A stretch of 13,021 bases of DNA from Acidimicrobiales bacterium (lineage in GTDB: Bacteria; Actinomycetota; Acidimicrobiia; Acidimicrobiales; JABEUL01), in assembly GCA_013044465.1 (NCBI GenBank), contig JABEUL010000294.1, positions 1 through 13,021 on the forward strand, read 5' to 3'. The position numbers were made by a program, and so were the translations under genes. Shown piece after piece: positions 6,518-12,826 of the stretch. The notes below the pieces were generated by a model. The model ran no database searches and had not been told where the DNA came from. It saw only the letters and a list, made by a program, of their open reading frames with translations. Positions within the stretch are counted from its first letter, which is position 1. The number at the start of each line of letters is the position of its first letter.

Positions 6518-6895
6518 CTATTCCCAGAAATCACGTTCTCCATTTGCCAAGAGATACTCATTAATTTCTATTCCGTTTGTTAGGCGGTTAGTCCACTTAT
6601 TGCTCTGCTTTTGATGTCTCTCTATCATTCCAGATACCAATACGCATAGACCGCTAGAAACAATGGCAAGTGCACTTTGATATAAGGGCCACAGCCCTGC
6701 TCCGAAGACCTCACTTATGCAATTCGATCCTTGCTGGCTAGTTTATATTGCTTGATGATATGAGCCAACACCACATTCTGGCACCACCGTAATTCGCAAT
6801 ATTATGTCCTGAAAAAAGATAAAGCACAAGAACAAGATGAATGCGGTAGTTCGCAAATGATATCCCCTAATCCCGACAGCGACCCCAATCCCCAT
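6518..6895 (-). pseudogene. Two-TM small membrane protein interrupted by one in-frame TAA
   Basis: Reading from the ATG at 6895, one frame stays protein-like for 125 codons to a TAG at 6520-6518, broken only by a TAA at codon 51 (6745-6743). The first half has a hydrophobic helix (about 17-37, TAFILFLCFIFFQDIILRIT). A short segment with one Cys on each side of the stop (Cys41 in PECGVGSYHQ, Cys59 in GSNCIS) follows. Then comes a second helix (about 68-91, WPLYQSALAIVSSGLCVLVS) and a charged tail ending LANGERDFWE. This is a sensible hairpin membrane topology, which argues that both halves are one gene. The interruption may be a true nonsense mutation, a sequencing error, or less likely readthrough. 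No family recognised. It shares strand with the beta-propeller gene upstream and the small-gene trio downstream. Confidence 0.55.
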
Positions 6896-6910
6896 GGGAT
6901 AAAAATAAAA

Positions 6911-6999
6911 TGTAACCTACCAGTTACAATCAGCTTGCGGGGAAAATTGTGCGACCGAGTAAAAAACTACATAGTCAAGATAAAGAACTCCAGTTACAA
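6911..6999. repeat. Small inverted repeat and 10-bp direct repeats upstream of the two-TM gene
   Basis: TGTAAC (6911-6916) and GTTACA (6923-6928) form a 6-bp inverted repeat with a 6-nt spacer, about 16 bp upstream of the two-TM gene's ATG. CCAGTTACAA occurs twice, at 6920-6929 and 6990-6999, exactly 70 bp apart. The placement just ahead of a start codon would suit a regulator or promoter element, but the repeats are short and the assignment is tentative. Confidence 0.3.
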
Positions 7000-7021
7000 A
7001 ATCAACCATGCATACTTTTGC

Positions 7022-8020
7022 TCATCCAAAACTAACTCCGGTTCCATTGTCGGCATAGCTACCCAGCTGGCTAAACAATAGAGTCGCGGTGTTGGCTTTA
7101 TAGAAAAGTAGATTGCTCTGTCCAATTTCAGGACTGACGATATATAGATTCTGGCCATCACCAGCCATAGCTGAAATTCTATAAGGCACCTCGGCACTCT
7201 TTATCACTAGACCAGTGGAGGCATTTACCAATGACAAACTTCGACCATCAGTAGAATACGTCACCAACTCATTTTCAGCTGGAATCGGCACCACTCCACT
7301 AGTTGACTCAGGAACTTGGATATTTGAGATATCCTGCCAGTTTGCTGCGCTGATAATTACAACATGTGAAGTCGATCCTTCACGGATTAAAAGGTAGCCC
7401 AGTCCACTATTAGAGTCGAATACAAATTTAGAAATAGATCCCTCCAGAGAGAGATTTTGCTCGGCCAGTAGTGCTCCGTTAGAAAGTGAAATCTCGTATA
7501 TACGATTTCCAGAAGCAATAATCGCTGTTGTGTAATCCGCAGTGACTCCCATCCCCTCAACTGTCTCAAGATCGATCCCCTTAGTCTGAAGTGAACTGCG
7601 AGTATTCCAAATAATTGACTGAGTCACCAAGTTGCCGCTTGAATCGATATAGTAAGCATCTGTGCCGTCTGGAGATACAGCTGCGGCCAGCGCGTTCGGA
7701 TAAAGGAAGTCGTTGGGCGAGCCAGCGGAGAATTGGTTTGTTTTCAGATCGAGTACAGATACTTGTGGGAACACTGACATTTGTAAAACCACCAAGTCAT
7801 TGTCGGATGCCATATATAGCCCAGTCGGCAATGCGTTGCTTTCCCCGATTGCTACGCCAAGCCCGTGACCAAAACTTGATATCGCTGCAAATCCCAACGC
7901 GACAATGCCGAAAAATACCAACAACAAAACGGTCAAGAATATGCGAAATCCTCGGTGAGGACGGGCGAGTGGATCCCAATTTGGGTCAACCTTTTTAGTA
8001 CTTAAATACTGCTCTGCCAT
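7022..8020 (-). CDS. Membrane-anchored beta-propeller-like protein
   Basis: A 332-aa protein: a short cytoplasmic N-terminus (MAEQYLSTKKVDPNWDPLAR), one strong transmembrane helix (FRIFLTVLLLVFFGIVALGF, about residues 26-48), then a large extracytoplasmic domain. The latter has repeated blade-like strands such as GLYMASDNDLVVLQ, ALAAAVSPDGTDAYYIDSSG, TTAIIASGNRIYEISLSNG, LVTYSTDGRSLSLVNASTG and DGQNLYIVSPEIG, typical of WD40/YVTN-like propellers. No catalytic residues or metal sites are evident, so a binding or scaffolding role is most likely. I prefer the ATG at 8020 to the in-frame TTG at 8032; the ribosome site is weak either way, but a tiny upstream ORF overlaps the ATG and may couple its translation. 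It leads a same-strand group of small membrane and exported proteins. Specific function unknown. Confidence 0.82.
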   Translation of the reverse strand: MAEQYLSTKKVDPNWDPLARPHRGFRIFLTVLLLVFFGIVALGFAAISSFGHGLGVAIGESNALPTGLYMASDNDLVVLQMSVFPQVSVLDLKTNQFSAGSPNDFLYPNALAAAVSPDGTDAYYIDSSGNLVTQSIIWNTRSSLQTKGIDLETVEGMGVTADYTTAIIASGNRIYEISLSNGALLAEQNLSLEGSISKFVFDSNSGLGYLLIREGSTSHVVIISAANWQDISNIQVPESTSGVVPIPAENELVTYSTDGRSLSLVNASTGLVIKSAEVPYRISAMAGDGQNLYIVSPEIGQSNLLFYKANTATLLFSQLGSYADNGTGVSFG

Positions 8021-8139
8021 AATTCCGGCCAACCTACTGTCAAGGATCCAAACAGAATCAATCCATCAGTTAGTAAATTGATCAGGACAAGATACGCTAT
8101 CTTGCACCCAATGCACTTTACAAATACATAATATCGCAT
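8002..8139 (-). CDS. Candidate 45-aa hydrophobic membrane peptide overlapping the propeller gene start
   Basis: ORF of 45 codons, MRYYVFVKCIGCKIAYLVLI at the start, continuing as a hydrophobic helix (NLLTDGLILFGSLTV) and ending GWPELWQSSI. GAAGGG (8148-8143) lies only 3 nt before the ATG, slightly closer than ideal. The ORF ends 19 nt inside the beta-propeller coding sequence, in another frame, which would allow coupled translation. Residues C9-I-G-C12 form a C-x-x-C pair just before or within the membrane segment. The hydrophobicity and ribosome site make it more than a random ORF, but it is short and I recognise no homologue. It could be a leader peptide rather than a stable protein. Confidence 0.4.
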   Translation of the reverse strand: MRYYVFVKCIGCKIAYLVLINLLTDGLILFGSLTVGWPELWQSSI

Positions 8140-8214
8140 TTTCCCTTCAAATATCCAGCCCAGTGTCTTGATGTGCAAGGCCTTTACTTCAAAGGGTTGG
8201 CCGAAGGTATGTAG

Positions 8215-8310
8215 CTAACTTCCAACTTCACTGTAGGTGCCACCCCACTCGGAACCAAATGTCACCGTATAGCCATTGGAAATGAAAATACAGATTTGAT
8301 TACGCTCTTC
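8215..8310 (-). other. Possible C-terminal remnant of a secreted protein downstream of the toxin gene
   Basis: Downstream of the RelE-like stop, in a different minus frame, an open stretch reads LEERNQICIFISNGYTVTFG and then SEWGGTYSEVGS before TAG (8217-8215). The Gly/Thr/Ser-rich strand pattern looks like the tail of an exported beta protein, but there is no start codon and no upstream portion. It may be a scrap left after the toxin-antitoxin module arrived, or chance. The rest of the gap between the toxin gene and the propeller group (8140-8214) shows nothing. Confidence 0.2.
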
Positions 8311-8579
8311 TAAAATGGCCGATAGGCGTTGCTTCGATGAGAAATTCTGTGAACTAAAACGACCTCAGAGTCTTCGATCAGCTCATAAAATACTCGATAT
8401 TCACCACGCCGTGCGCTATACAATCCAGATAAATTCCCAATAAGTGCTTTACCTACTCTCATCGGATTCTTCACCAAAGGACCATATAAAAATTCCACTA
8501 CGGCTGGCGCAACTCGGCGTGGCATTTTTTCAAGATCTATTGCGGCGTGTGAAGTTAAGGACACTTCCCAATCCGTCAA
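8310..8579 (-). CDS. RelE/ParE-superfamily toxin
   Basis: An 89-aa RelE-fold toxin. The start MTDWEVSLTSHAAIDLEKMP matches the usual beta1-alpha1 opening, GNLSGLYSARRGEYRVFYEL is the central sheet with the basic patch typical of these proteins (RRGEYRVFYE), and it ends with VLVHRISHRSNAYRPF, where the His/Arg-rich last strand is the usual catalytic region of mRNA-cleaving members. Substrates are ribosome-bound mRNA for RelE types or gyrase for ParE types; the C-terminal HRxxHR...Y pattern favours an mRNA interferase. The start is TTG, whose TTGA overlaps the antitoxin's TGA, giving translational coupling. It appears intact and full length for the family. Confidence 0.9.
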   Translation of the reverse strand: MTDWEVSLTSHAAIDLEKMPRRVAPAVVEFLYGPLVKNPMRVGKALIGNLSGLYSARRGEYRVFYELIEDSEVVLVHRISHRSNAYRPF

Positions 8580-8854
8580 TGAGATCTTCCAATCCCGAAC
8601 TGCTTTCGAATTTCGACTTCGCTCTTTGTATCTCCCTTTTCAGACTCATCTCGTCCCAACCTGATGTCTTCCAAAATGTTTTCTTGAGCTTCCCAAAACA
8701 AAGTCTCTTCCATCGCTTCGAGATCTTCAACTGATAAAACTACGACAACAGGTCTTCCGTGACGCGTTATCGTTATTCGCTCATGTGTCGATATGGCTTC
8801 CTCCACCAGCTCATTCAATTTGGATTTGGCTTCAGATAAGGGCAAGGTCTTCAC
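8576..8854 (-). CDS. Phd/YefM-family antitoxin
   Basis: A 92-aa antitoxin. The N-terminal domain MKTLPLSEAKSKLNELVEEA followed by ERITITRHGRPVVVVLSVEDLEAM is the Phd/YefM DNA-binding dimer fold. The C-terminal half is charged (ENILEDIRLGRDESEKGDT) and would wrap around the toxin. The GTG at 8854 is the start because it opens directly on the family's conserved first strand and lies 6 nt past a TATTAT -10, meaning the transcript probably begins at the start codon. It precedes its toxin with a 4-bp overlap. Such antitoxins repress their own promoter, and the promoter here is filled with repeats suited to cooperative binding. Confidence 0.93.
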   Translation of the reverse strand: MKTLPLSEAKSKLNELVEEAISTHERITITRHGRPVVVVLSVEDLEAMEETLFWEAQENILEDIRLGRDESEKGDTKSEVEIRKQFGIGRSH

Positions 8855-8860
8855 ACATAG

Positions 8861-8889
8861 ATAATAGGTCTTTTTATAGGTCTTGTCAA
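8861..8889 (-). promoter_or_regulatory. Near-consensus promoter of the toxin-antitoxin operon, likely leaderless
   Basis: On the minus strand TTGACA (8889-8884), a 17-nt spacer and TATTAT (8866-8861) form an almost perfect housekeeping promoter. After the -10 come six bases and then the antitoxin GTG at 8854, so transcription would start at or next to the start codon. No Shine-Dalgarno precedes the GTG, in keeping with leaderless initiation, which is common in actinobacteria. Confidence 0.75.
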
Positions 8890-8909
8890 GTCTATATTTA
8901 AGTCTATAT
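8864..8909. repeat. 12-bp-periodic operator array of the toxin-antitoxin promoter
   Basis: Four units start exactly 12 bp apart: ATAGGTCTT at 8864 and 8876, then AAGTCTATAT at 8888 and 8900. The first type read on the other strand is AAGACCTAT, so the two types are imperfect mirror images about the GTC at 8885-8887. The array covers the -35, the spacer and most of the -10. It is well placed for cooperative binding of Phd/YefM dimers or toxin-antitoxin complexes; the protein assignment is inferred. Confidence 0.65.
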
Positions 8910-9055
8910 CCTGAGTAAGAGAGTGCACACAGTCGAATCAGTTGCCATTTATCCAGATCAGCTTATCCAATGCCTAAAACAACTTAACTTTGCTCGCGTA
9001 GGAGATCAAAATAAATCGACTTAAAATTCCTAGTATTCGAATATTTTCACACCCG

Positions 9056-9822
9056 TTAAATTTCCAGTAGTGGCCTATCCCAAGTACGATCTGAACCTCC
9101 CGACATAAAGCAGTTTCTACTGCCATCTTTTGTAATCCTGGTGATCTCACCCTTCACGTCTGGAAACTTTCCCCAATGCTCGATAATTGCCTCAGCTAAT
9201 TTCTAGTCAAAAATTAAACTCATCTCTTCAGAATGGAACGTGAAATATTTCGGTTCACCACTAGCACCGTCGCTAAATTTGAAGCTATTAGGAGTATCTT
9301 CACGGCTATATCCTGGTGACCGCGTCCCTTCATTCCCTTGATTAATCAGTACTTGAAGTTCGTTTTCAAATAGTATTCTGATCCAGTCCACAGACTTATA
9401 CAATCTACCTAGCTCTCTTAACCATTCCTGGTATCCCCATCCCAGCACTATTTCGGTTATCGGAACATTAAGGTAAGGCGACCATGTGTAAACGTTGGTC
9501 ATTTCTAAACTTGCGGAAGCAGCAATTATATATTCAGCAAAGGTCTCGTTAGATAATAAAAATTTGGGGGAGAAAGCGCCAATGTATGAAATGTACTCCC
9601 AGCCCATGAAAACAATTCATAAAATCTGTATATTCTTCCTTCATCGAAAACAAACTTCCCAAGGTCAAGATCGGAATGTATCTCGCCTCCCACGCATTTA
9701 GGCATTACAGATTCATGGGGAATTATATAGTGCACTTCTTTTATGGTGTGCCCGATGATTGGCTTGAGCACATTGTCAAGTCGCAAGTTCTCATCTTCAA
9801 TTAAAACTGCCGGGCTATCCAC
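9056..9822 (-). pseudogene. Broken gene of unknown function (one frameshift, one in-frame TAG)
   Basis: Three frame segments join into one protein of about 255 aa. The first (from GTG 9822) reads SPAVLIEDENLRLDNVLKPI through GKFVFDEGRIYRFYEL. Near 9609-9612, a run of four A (T on the coding strand), the sensible reading moves to the next frame (MGWEYISYIGAFSPKFLLSN...VYTWSPYLNVPITEIVLGWGYQEWLRELGRLYKS...EPKYFTFHSEEMSLIFD). That frame meets TAG at 9205-9203 and then continues without a frame change as KLAEAIIEHWGKFPDVKGEI to RTWDRPLLEI and TAA (9058-9056). One lost T in the homopolymer would explain the shift. Composition is that of a soluble, Trp/Tyr-rich protein. I recognise no family. The true start may lie further upstream, since codons before GTG 9822 are also open. 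Confidence 0.65.
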
Positions 9823-9865
9823 TCTAGCTACAACCTCTACTCTACGGAGGATAGGCTTTTGGCAT
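9811..9865 (-). pseudogene. Possible transposase N-terminal scrap (IS3-orfA-like)
   Basis: From an ATG at 9865 the frame reads MPKAYPP before a TAG, and the neighbouring frame continues RRVEVVARVDSP. Many actinobacterial IS3-type OrfA proteins begin MPKxYPPEFRRxVVxxAR, so this could be the first 20 or so residues of one, with a small deletion where EF should be. The similarity is short and no terminal inverted repeat or OrfB is visible. Low confidence. Confidence 0.25.
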
Positions 9866-9896
9866 CGGCACTTTAAAGTCGTACAAGTAACTTATG

Positions 9897-10178
9897 CTAC
9901 ATTTCTTCCACTACATCTGCAAGTGGTGTTTTAGCAGTACTTGATGGGCTATTTTCAATCGAGTGGTGAATCCTTACCATTACTTTGTGGACCTCTTAGA
10001 AGCTAAATATGACTTCTTCTATGATTTCAATGTTGTCAGATTAAATGCATCAGAATTGGTAGTGAGCATTGCAAACATTTCATCCCTCGTAAAGCCATTC
10101 TCAATCTTGATTGGTTTCCGGTTGACTCAAGTCTTTTCCGGAATGCCAATCGATGTTTATTTGAATTTCAATTTCTCC
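9897..10178 (-). pseudogene. Decayed coding stretch in three successive minus-strand frames
   Basis: Three protein-like fragments follow each other in different frames. These are GEIEIQINIDWHSGKDLSQP (10178-10101), IENGFTRDEMFAMLTTNSDA leading to FNLTTLKS (10126-10019), and EVHKVMVRIHHSIENSPSST ending ADVVEEM (9995-9897). Each is hydrophilic and looks coding, and together they suggest one gene with at least two frameshifts and extra stops. A competing plus-strand ORF (9963-10241, 92 codons) covers the same DNA; it is strongly hydrophobic, has no ribosome site and resembles an antisense shadow. No family recognised, and the whole stretch may be non-functional. Confidence 0.3.
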
Positions 10179-10241
10179 TTAGTCGCTGTAATTAATATCG
10201 TCGATCCCACTCCCTCATTGTGCCAGTGGTTTTTGATCTAA

Positions 10242-10490
10242 GGATTTTAAGGTCGGCTTTTATCTCGATTTGAGCACATATATTTTTGCTACTTCACTAT
10301 TTCGCGTAAGTTATCCGAACTAGTAATGATACTTTCACTTCGCTTTCAATACAAAATATTATTGCAGGTCCGGTAACAAAACTATATTGGCCCTAGTTTT
10401 CCTTTAGCTAACTGAAATCTTCCAAGTTCCATAATATGAACTTAAAAGATATTTGGAAGTAAGTTCTCAAGAGACTAGTCTTGTCATATA
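10242..10490. other. Intergenic region upstream of neuB
   Basis: No gene is visible. The last 75 bases hold nested inverted repeats, listed separately. Transcription of neuB presumably begins here, but no consensus -35/-10 pair is clear. Confidence 0.4.
10419..10481 (+). promoter_or_regulatory. Nested inverted repeats ahead of neuB
   Basis: An outer pair CTTCCAA (10419-10425) and TTGGAAG (10453-10459) encloses an inner pair AAGTTC (10424-10429) and GAACTT (10438-10443) with an 8-nt AT-rich spacer. A separate perfect 10-bp palindrome, AGACTAGTCT, lies at 10472-10481, ten bases before the neuB GTG. These could be regulator sites. The ten-base palindrome overlaps a TAGTCT hexamer (10476-10481) that might serve as a -10 element. 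Confidence 0.35.
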
Positions 10491-11507
10491 GTGAATACCA
10501 TTTTCAAAGATAGGCTTTTATCTGATCCTTGGCTTTTAGCCGAAATTGGTGTAAACCATGACGGGCAATTTAATAGAGCGGTTGAAATGATTGAGAGTTC
10601 AGCCAATGCTGGATTTGATGGCGTTAAGTTCCAATATTGGATTGAAGATGAACTACTGGCCAAAGATGTCCCTATGGCTCCATACCAAGGAAGCGGTGAT
10701 CAACGAGATCTCTTGAGGCCCTTGGCACTTTCTATTGGAGAACTGGAAAAGCTTCAGGGGGTAGCGAAATCTTTTAATCTTGATTTTGTAGTAACACCAT
10801 CTGGTGAAAGAGCATGTCACGAGATTGCCTCAATTGGAGTTAGTGCCATCAAGATTGGATCTGGGGATGCTGATAATCCTTGGCTCATTGGGCAGGCACT
10901 CGATACAGGTTTGCCCCTCATCGTCGCTACTGGGATGATGACAGACGATGAACTACGGGATTTATCCAAACAAGTCAGTTCCTGCAGCGATATTGTGCTT
11001 CTCCACTGTGTGACTTCTTATCCAGCTGAGCTTGAAACTATTGACCTGAGACGTATGACTAGGATCAAGGAGATATCTCAAATACCGGTGGGATACTCGG
11101 ACCACTCCATAGGGATTGCAGCGCCAAGTGCGGCAATTGCCCTCGGGGCTTGCATGGTTGAAAAACACGTAACCTGGTCGGTCGAAGCTTTAGGGCCCGA
11201 CCACAGAGCCTCACTTTCTCTGGATAACGCTTGTAGTTGGGTAAATGACCTGAAACTGCTGGCTAAGGGGATTTACGACCCTGTAGATTCCGACGGAGAA
11301 AAATTAAACAAACCACTTGTGCGAAAGGGGCTTTACTTAACTAGAGATATGTCGATAAATGAAACTATAGGCAAGGATGACATAATTCCACTTAGACCTG
11401 TTCTCGATGGAATAGGTGCAGGAAAGAGAGACTTTGTTGTGGGCAAAAAAGTATCGGATAATCTGTCAAGTGGTCATCTGTTGAAACTTAAGGATCTCCT
11501 AAATTGA
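10491..11507 (+). CDS. neuB: N-acetylneuraminate synthase family protein (nonulosonic acid synthase)
   Basis: A 338-aa NeuB-family enzyme that condenses phosphoenolpyruvate with an N-acetylated hexose to form a nine-carbon nonulosonic acid (sialic, legionaminic or pseudaminic type). The TIM barrel (about 1-265) shows EIGVNHDG (18-25), KFQYW (46-50), TPSGERA (102-108), KIGSGD (121-126), LHCVTSYPA (171-179), GYSDHSIG (201-208), EKHVTW (224-229) and LGPDHRASL. These cover the expected metal- and PEP-binding Glu/His/Lys positions. The C-terminal SAF/antifreeze-like domain (about 280-337, KGLYLTRDMSINETIGKDDI) caps the partner active site in the dimer. The start is GTG at 10491 with no clear ribosome site; the protein opens as the family does, so I keep it. 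It overlaps neuD by 4 bp. Which sugar is made cannot be decided from sequence. Confidence 0.93.
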   Translation: MNTIFKDRLLSDPWLLAEIGVNHDGQFNRAVEMIESSANAGFDGVKFQYWIEDELLAKDVPMAPYQGSGDQRDLLRPLALSIGELEKLQGVAKSFNLDFVVTPSGERACHEIASIGVSAIKIGSGDADNPWLIGQALDTGLPLIVATGMMTDDELRDLSKQVSSCSDIVLLHCVTSYPAELETIDLRRMTRIKEISQIPVGYSDHSIGIAAPSAAIALGACMVEKHVTWSVEALGPDHRASLSLDNACSWVNDLKLLAKGIYDPVDSDGEKLNKPLVRKGLYLTRDMSINETIGKDDIIPLRPVLDGIGAGKRDFVVGKKVSDNLSSGHLLKLKDLLN

Positions 11508-12163
11508 ATAACCTAGTTATCTTAGGTGGAGGTGGCCATGGCCGCGAACTGTTTGATCTGGCAGATTCAATTTCAAATGCCGATGTAGTGGCAAAGGGAC
11601 AAATTAAGTACACTATTTTAGGGTTCTTAGATGAAAAAGGGATTACTAATAGTGACCCGATTGCATGGCTTCCTATTCAAATCATTGGCAACACTGATTC
11701 ACTAATTGAACTTGAGACTGATTACATTATTGGTGTTGGCTCTGGAAAGCAAAGGGAGAGAATTGCTGAATCAATCAATCACATGGGGAAAACAGCTGCC
11801 AAACTAATCCATCCATCGGCATTCGTGAGTTTGAACAGTGATCTAGGTGAAGGAGTGGCCATATTTGCGGGATCGAGAGTTAGCACCAACGCTAAACTCG
11901 GAAACCACACGCATATCAACTTCAACTGCACAATAAGCCATGACTGCAAGTTGGGAGATTTCGTGACCCTTAGCCCGGGAGTCAATCTTGCTGGTGACGT
12001 CGAAGTAGGAAATGGTACAACAATCGGGACAGGGGCAGTCGTTTTGCCAGGCATTTCTATTGGTGCCAATGTAGTAGTTGGTGCCGGAGCGGTAGTAATT
12101 CGAGATGTATTTGATGGTCAAACTGTTGCTGGAGTGCCAGCGAAATCAATTGACTCCGACTAA
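11504..12163 (+). CDS. neuD: NeuD/PglD-family sugar acetyltransferase
   Basis: A 219-aa protein with an N-terminal Rossmann-like nucleotide-sugar binding part (LVILGGGGHGRELFDLADS, residues 4-22; IIGVGSGKQRERI about 75-87). A C-terminal left-handed beta-helix of hexapeptide repeats (about 104-210, for example GEGVAIFAGSRVSTNAKLG and GNGTTIGTGAVVLPGISIG) follows. His146 in NCTISHDCKLGDF is the catalytic base used to acetylate the sugar amine or hydroxyl with acetyl-CoA. In nonulosonic acid loci these enzymes modify the sugar precursor or product. The start is TTG: TTGA overlaps the neuB stop, and the protein begins exactly at the conserved GGGGHGRE strand. The ending VAGVPAKSI is typical. The pair NeuB-NeuD works in surface glycan or glycoprotein decoration. 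Confidence 0.9.
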   Translation: MNNLVILGGGGHGRELFDLADSISNADVVAKGQIKYTILGFLDEKGITNSDPIAWLPIQIIGNTDSLIELETDYIIGVGSGKQRERIAESINHMGKTAAKLIHPSAFVSLNSDLGEGVAIFAGSRVSTNAKLGNHTHINFNCTISHDCKLGDFVTLSPGVNLAGDVEVGNGTTIGTGAVVLPGISIGANVVVGAGAVVIRDVFDGQTVAGVPAKSIDSD

Positions 12164-12166
12164 TTA

Positions 12167-12236
12167 ATAGTCACTCAACTAGACTTCTGCCAATTTCTTG
12201 CAATTGGCATTTGCAGATTTTAGAATAAGTGACTAT
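12167..12236. terminator. Nested hairpin between convergent neuD and pspAB
   Basis: Outer arms ATAGTCACT (12167-12175) and AGTGACTAT (12228-12236) are a perfect 9-bp inverted repeat. Inside, TGCCAATT (12188-12195) and AATTGGCA (12202-12209) form an 8-bp stem with a 6-nt loop. It starts 3 bp after the neuD stop, and the right arm contains the pspAB stop codon. Only a short T-run (TTTT near 12218-12221) follows the inner stem. A bidirectional terminator is the most likely role; the outer symmetry is unusual for one. Confidence 0.6.
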
Positions 12237-12826
12237 CCGGCTTTGACTGGAAGGTCCCAAAGTGGGAACCATTTGGTGAGATCAGATTCAATTGGAATAT
12301 CATCACCAAGAATTGCTTTTAACCGCATCTCGACTTCGTTGTCCCGTTTTTCTTTGGCTGTAGGCACAAATGGATAGAACGTTCCTCTTTTGAAAAGATA
12401 GACAAGATAAATAGAAGTTCCAGGAGTTAAGCCTCCACTGGAATCTTTGACTTTAAATCCAAACACGGAACACAATAGTTGTGGGCCCCATCCAGCTTCT
12501 TGCAAAGTTGAATTAACCATATGGGCATTTGTTACAAGCGAATCAAGATCAGGAGCATCAAGAACAATCCAACGATAATCAAATGAGTCTGTAACTACTT
12601 TAGGTTCGCTTGAAGTATTATCCGGAGTTACTAGTGTTTTCAACTCGCTCCAAGCATCTTCAAACGATCTTGCAGCACCCGGGCTTACGCATACTCCAGC
12701 ACTTCCTGATCCAACTACGGTTAGGGCCGATTCAAGGGTAATTGAAGCTCCCGGGAGTGCAAAAAGTGCATCCAGATTTGCTTTAACAGGCTTAGTTCGC
12801 CCAAGTAGAGTGTCAAAAATTTTCAT
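12233..12826 (-). CDS. pspAB: PspA-associated protein PspAB
   Basis: A 197-aa protein of the actinobacterial PspAB family, found near PspA or HtpX genes and implicated in the cell-envelope stress response. Family hallmarks are the start MKIFDTLLGRTKPVKANLDA followed by LFALPGASITLESA, the middle VNSTLQEAGWGPQLLCSVFG, then IYLVYLFKRGTFYPFVP and KRDNEVEMRLKAILGDD with SDLTKWFPLWDLP at the end. It has no transmembrane segment and is probably cytoplasmic. The biochemical function is not known. The ATG at 12826 overlaps the TGA of the upstream htpX gene (ATGA), so the two are co-translated. Confidence 0.92.
   Translation of the reverse strand: MKIFDTLLGRTKPVKANLDALFALPGASITLESALTVVGSGSAGVCVSPGAARSFEDAWSELKTLVTPDNTSSEPKVVTDSFDYRWIVLDAPDLDSLVTNAHMVNSTLQEAGWGPQLLCSVFGFKVKDSSGGLTPGTSIYLVYLFKRGTFYPFVPTAKEKRDNEVEMRLKAILGDDIPIESDLTKWFPLWDLPVKAG

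Noticed and set aside
7615..7998. Plus-strand ORF of 127 codons inside the propeller gene
   Set aside because: Antisense to a convincing membrane-anchored propeller protein. Arg/Ser/Cys-rich composition typical of a shadow frame.
8444..8734. Plus-strand ORF of 96 codons across the toxin-antitoxin genes
   Set aside because: Antisense to two well-recognised genes; no independent coding signal.
6518..9822. Stop-codon recoding shared by the interrupted genes
   Set aside because: The breaks involve TAA, TAG and a frameshift, and intact genes nearby use all three stops normally, so a common recoding rule is not supported.
9963..10241. Plus-strand ORF of 92 codons starting GTG
   Set aside because: Strongly hydrophobic, no ribosome site, no recognisable motif, and the opposite strand carries more protein-like fragments. 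Most likely an antisense shadow of a decayed gene.
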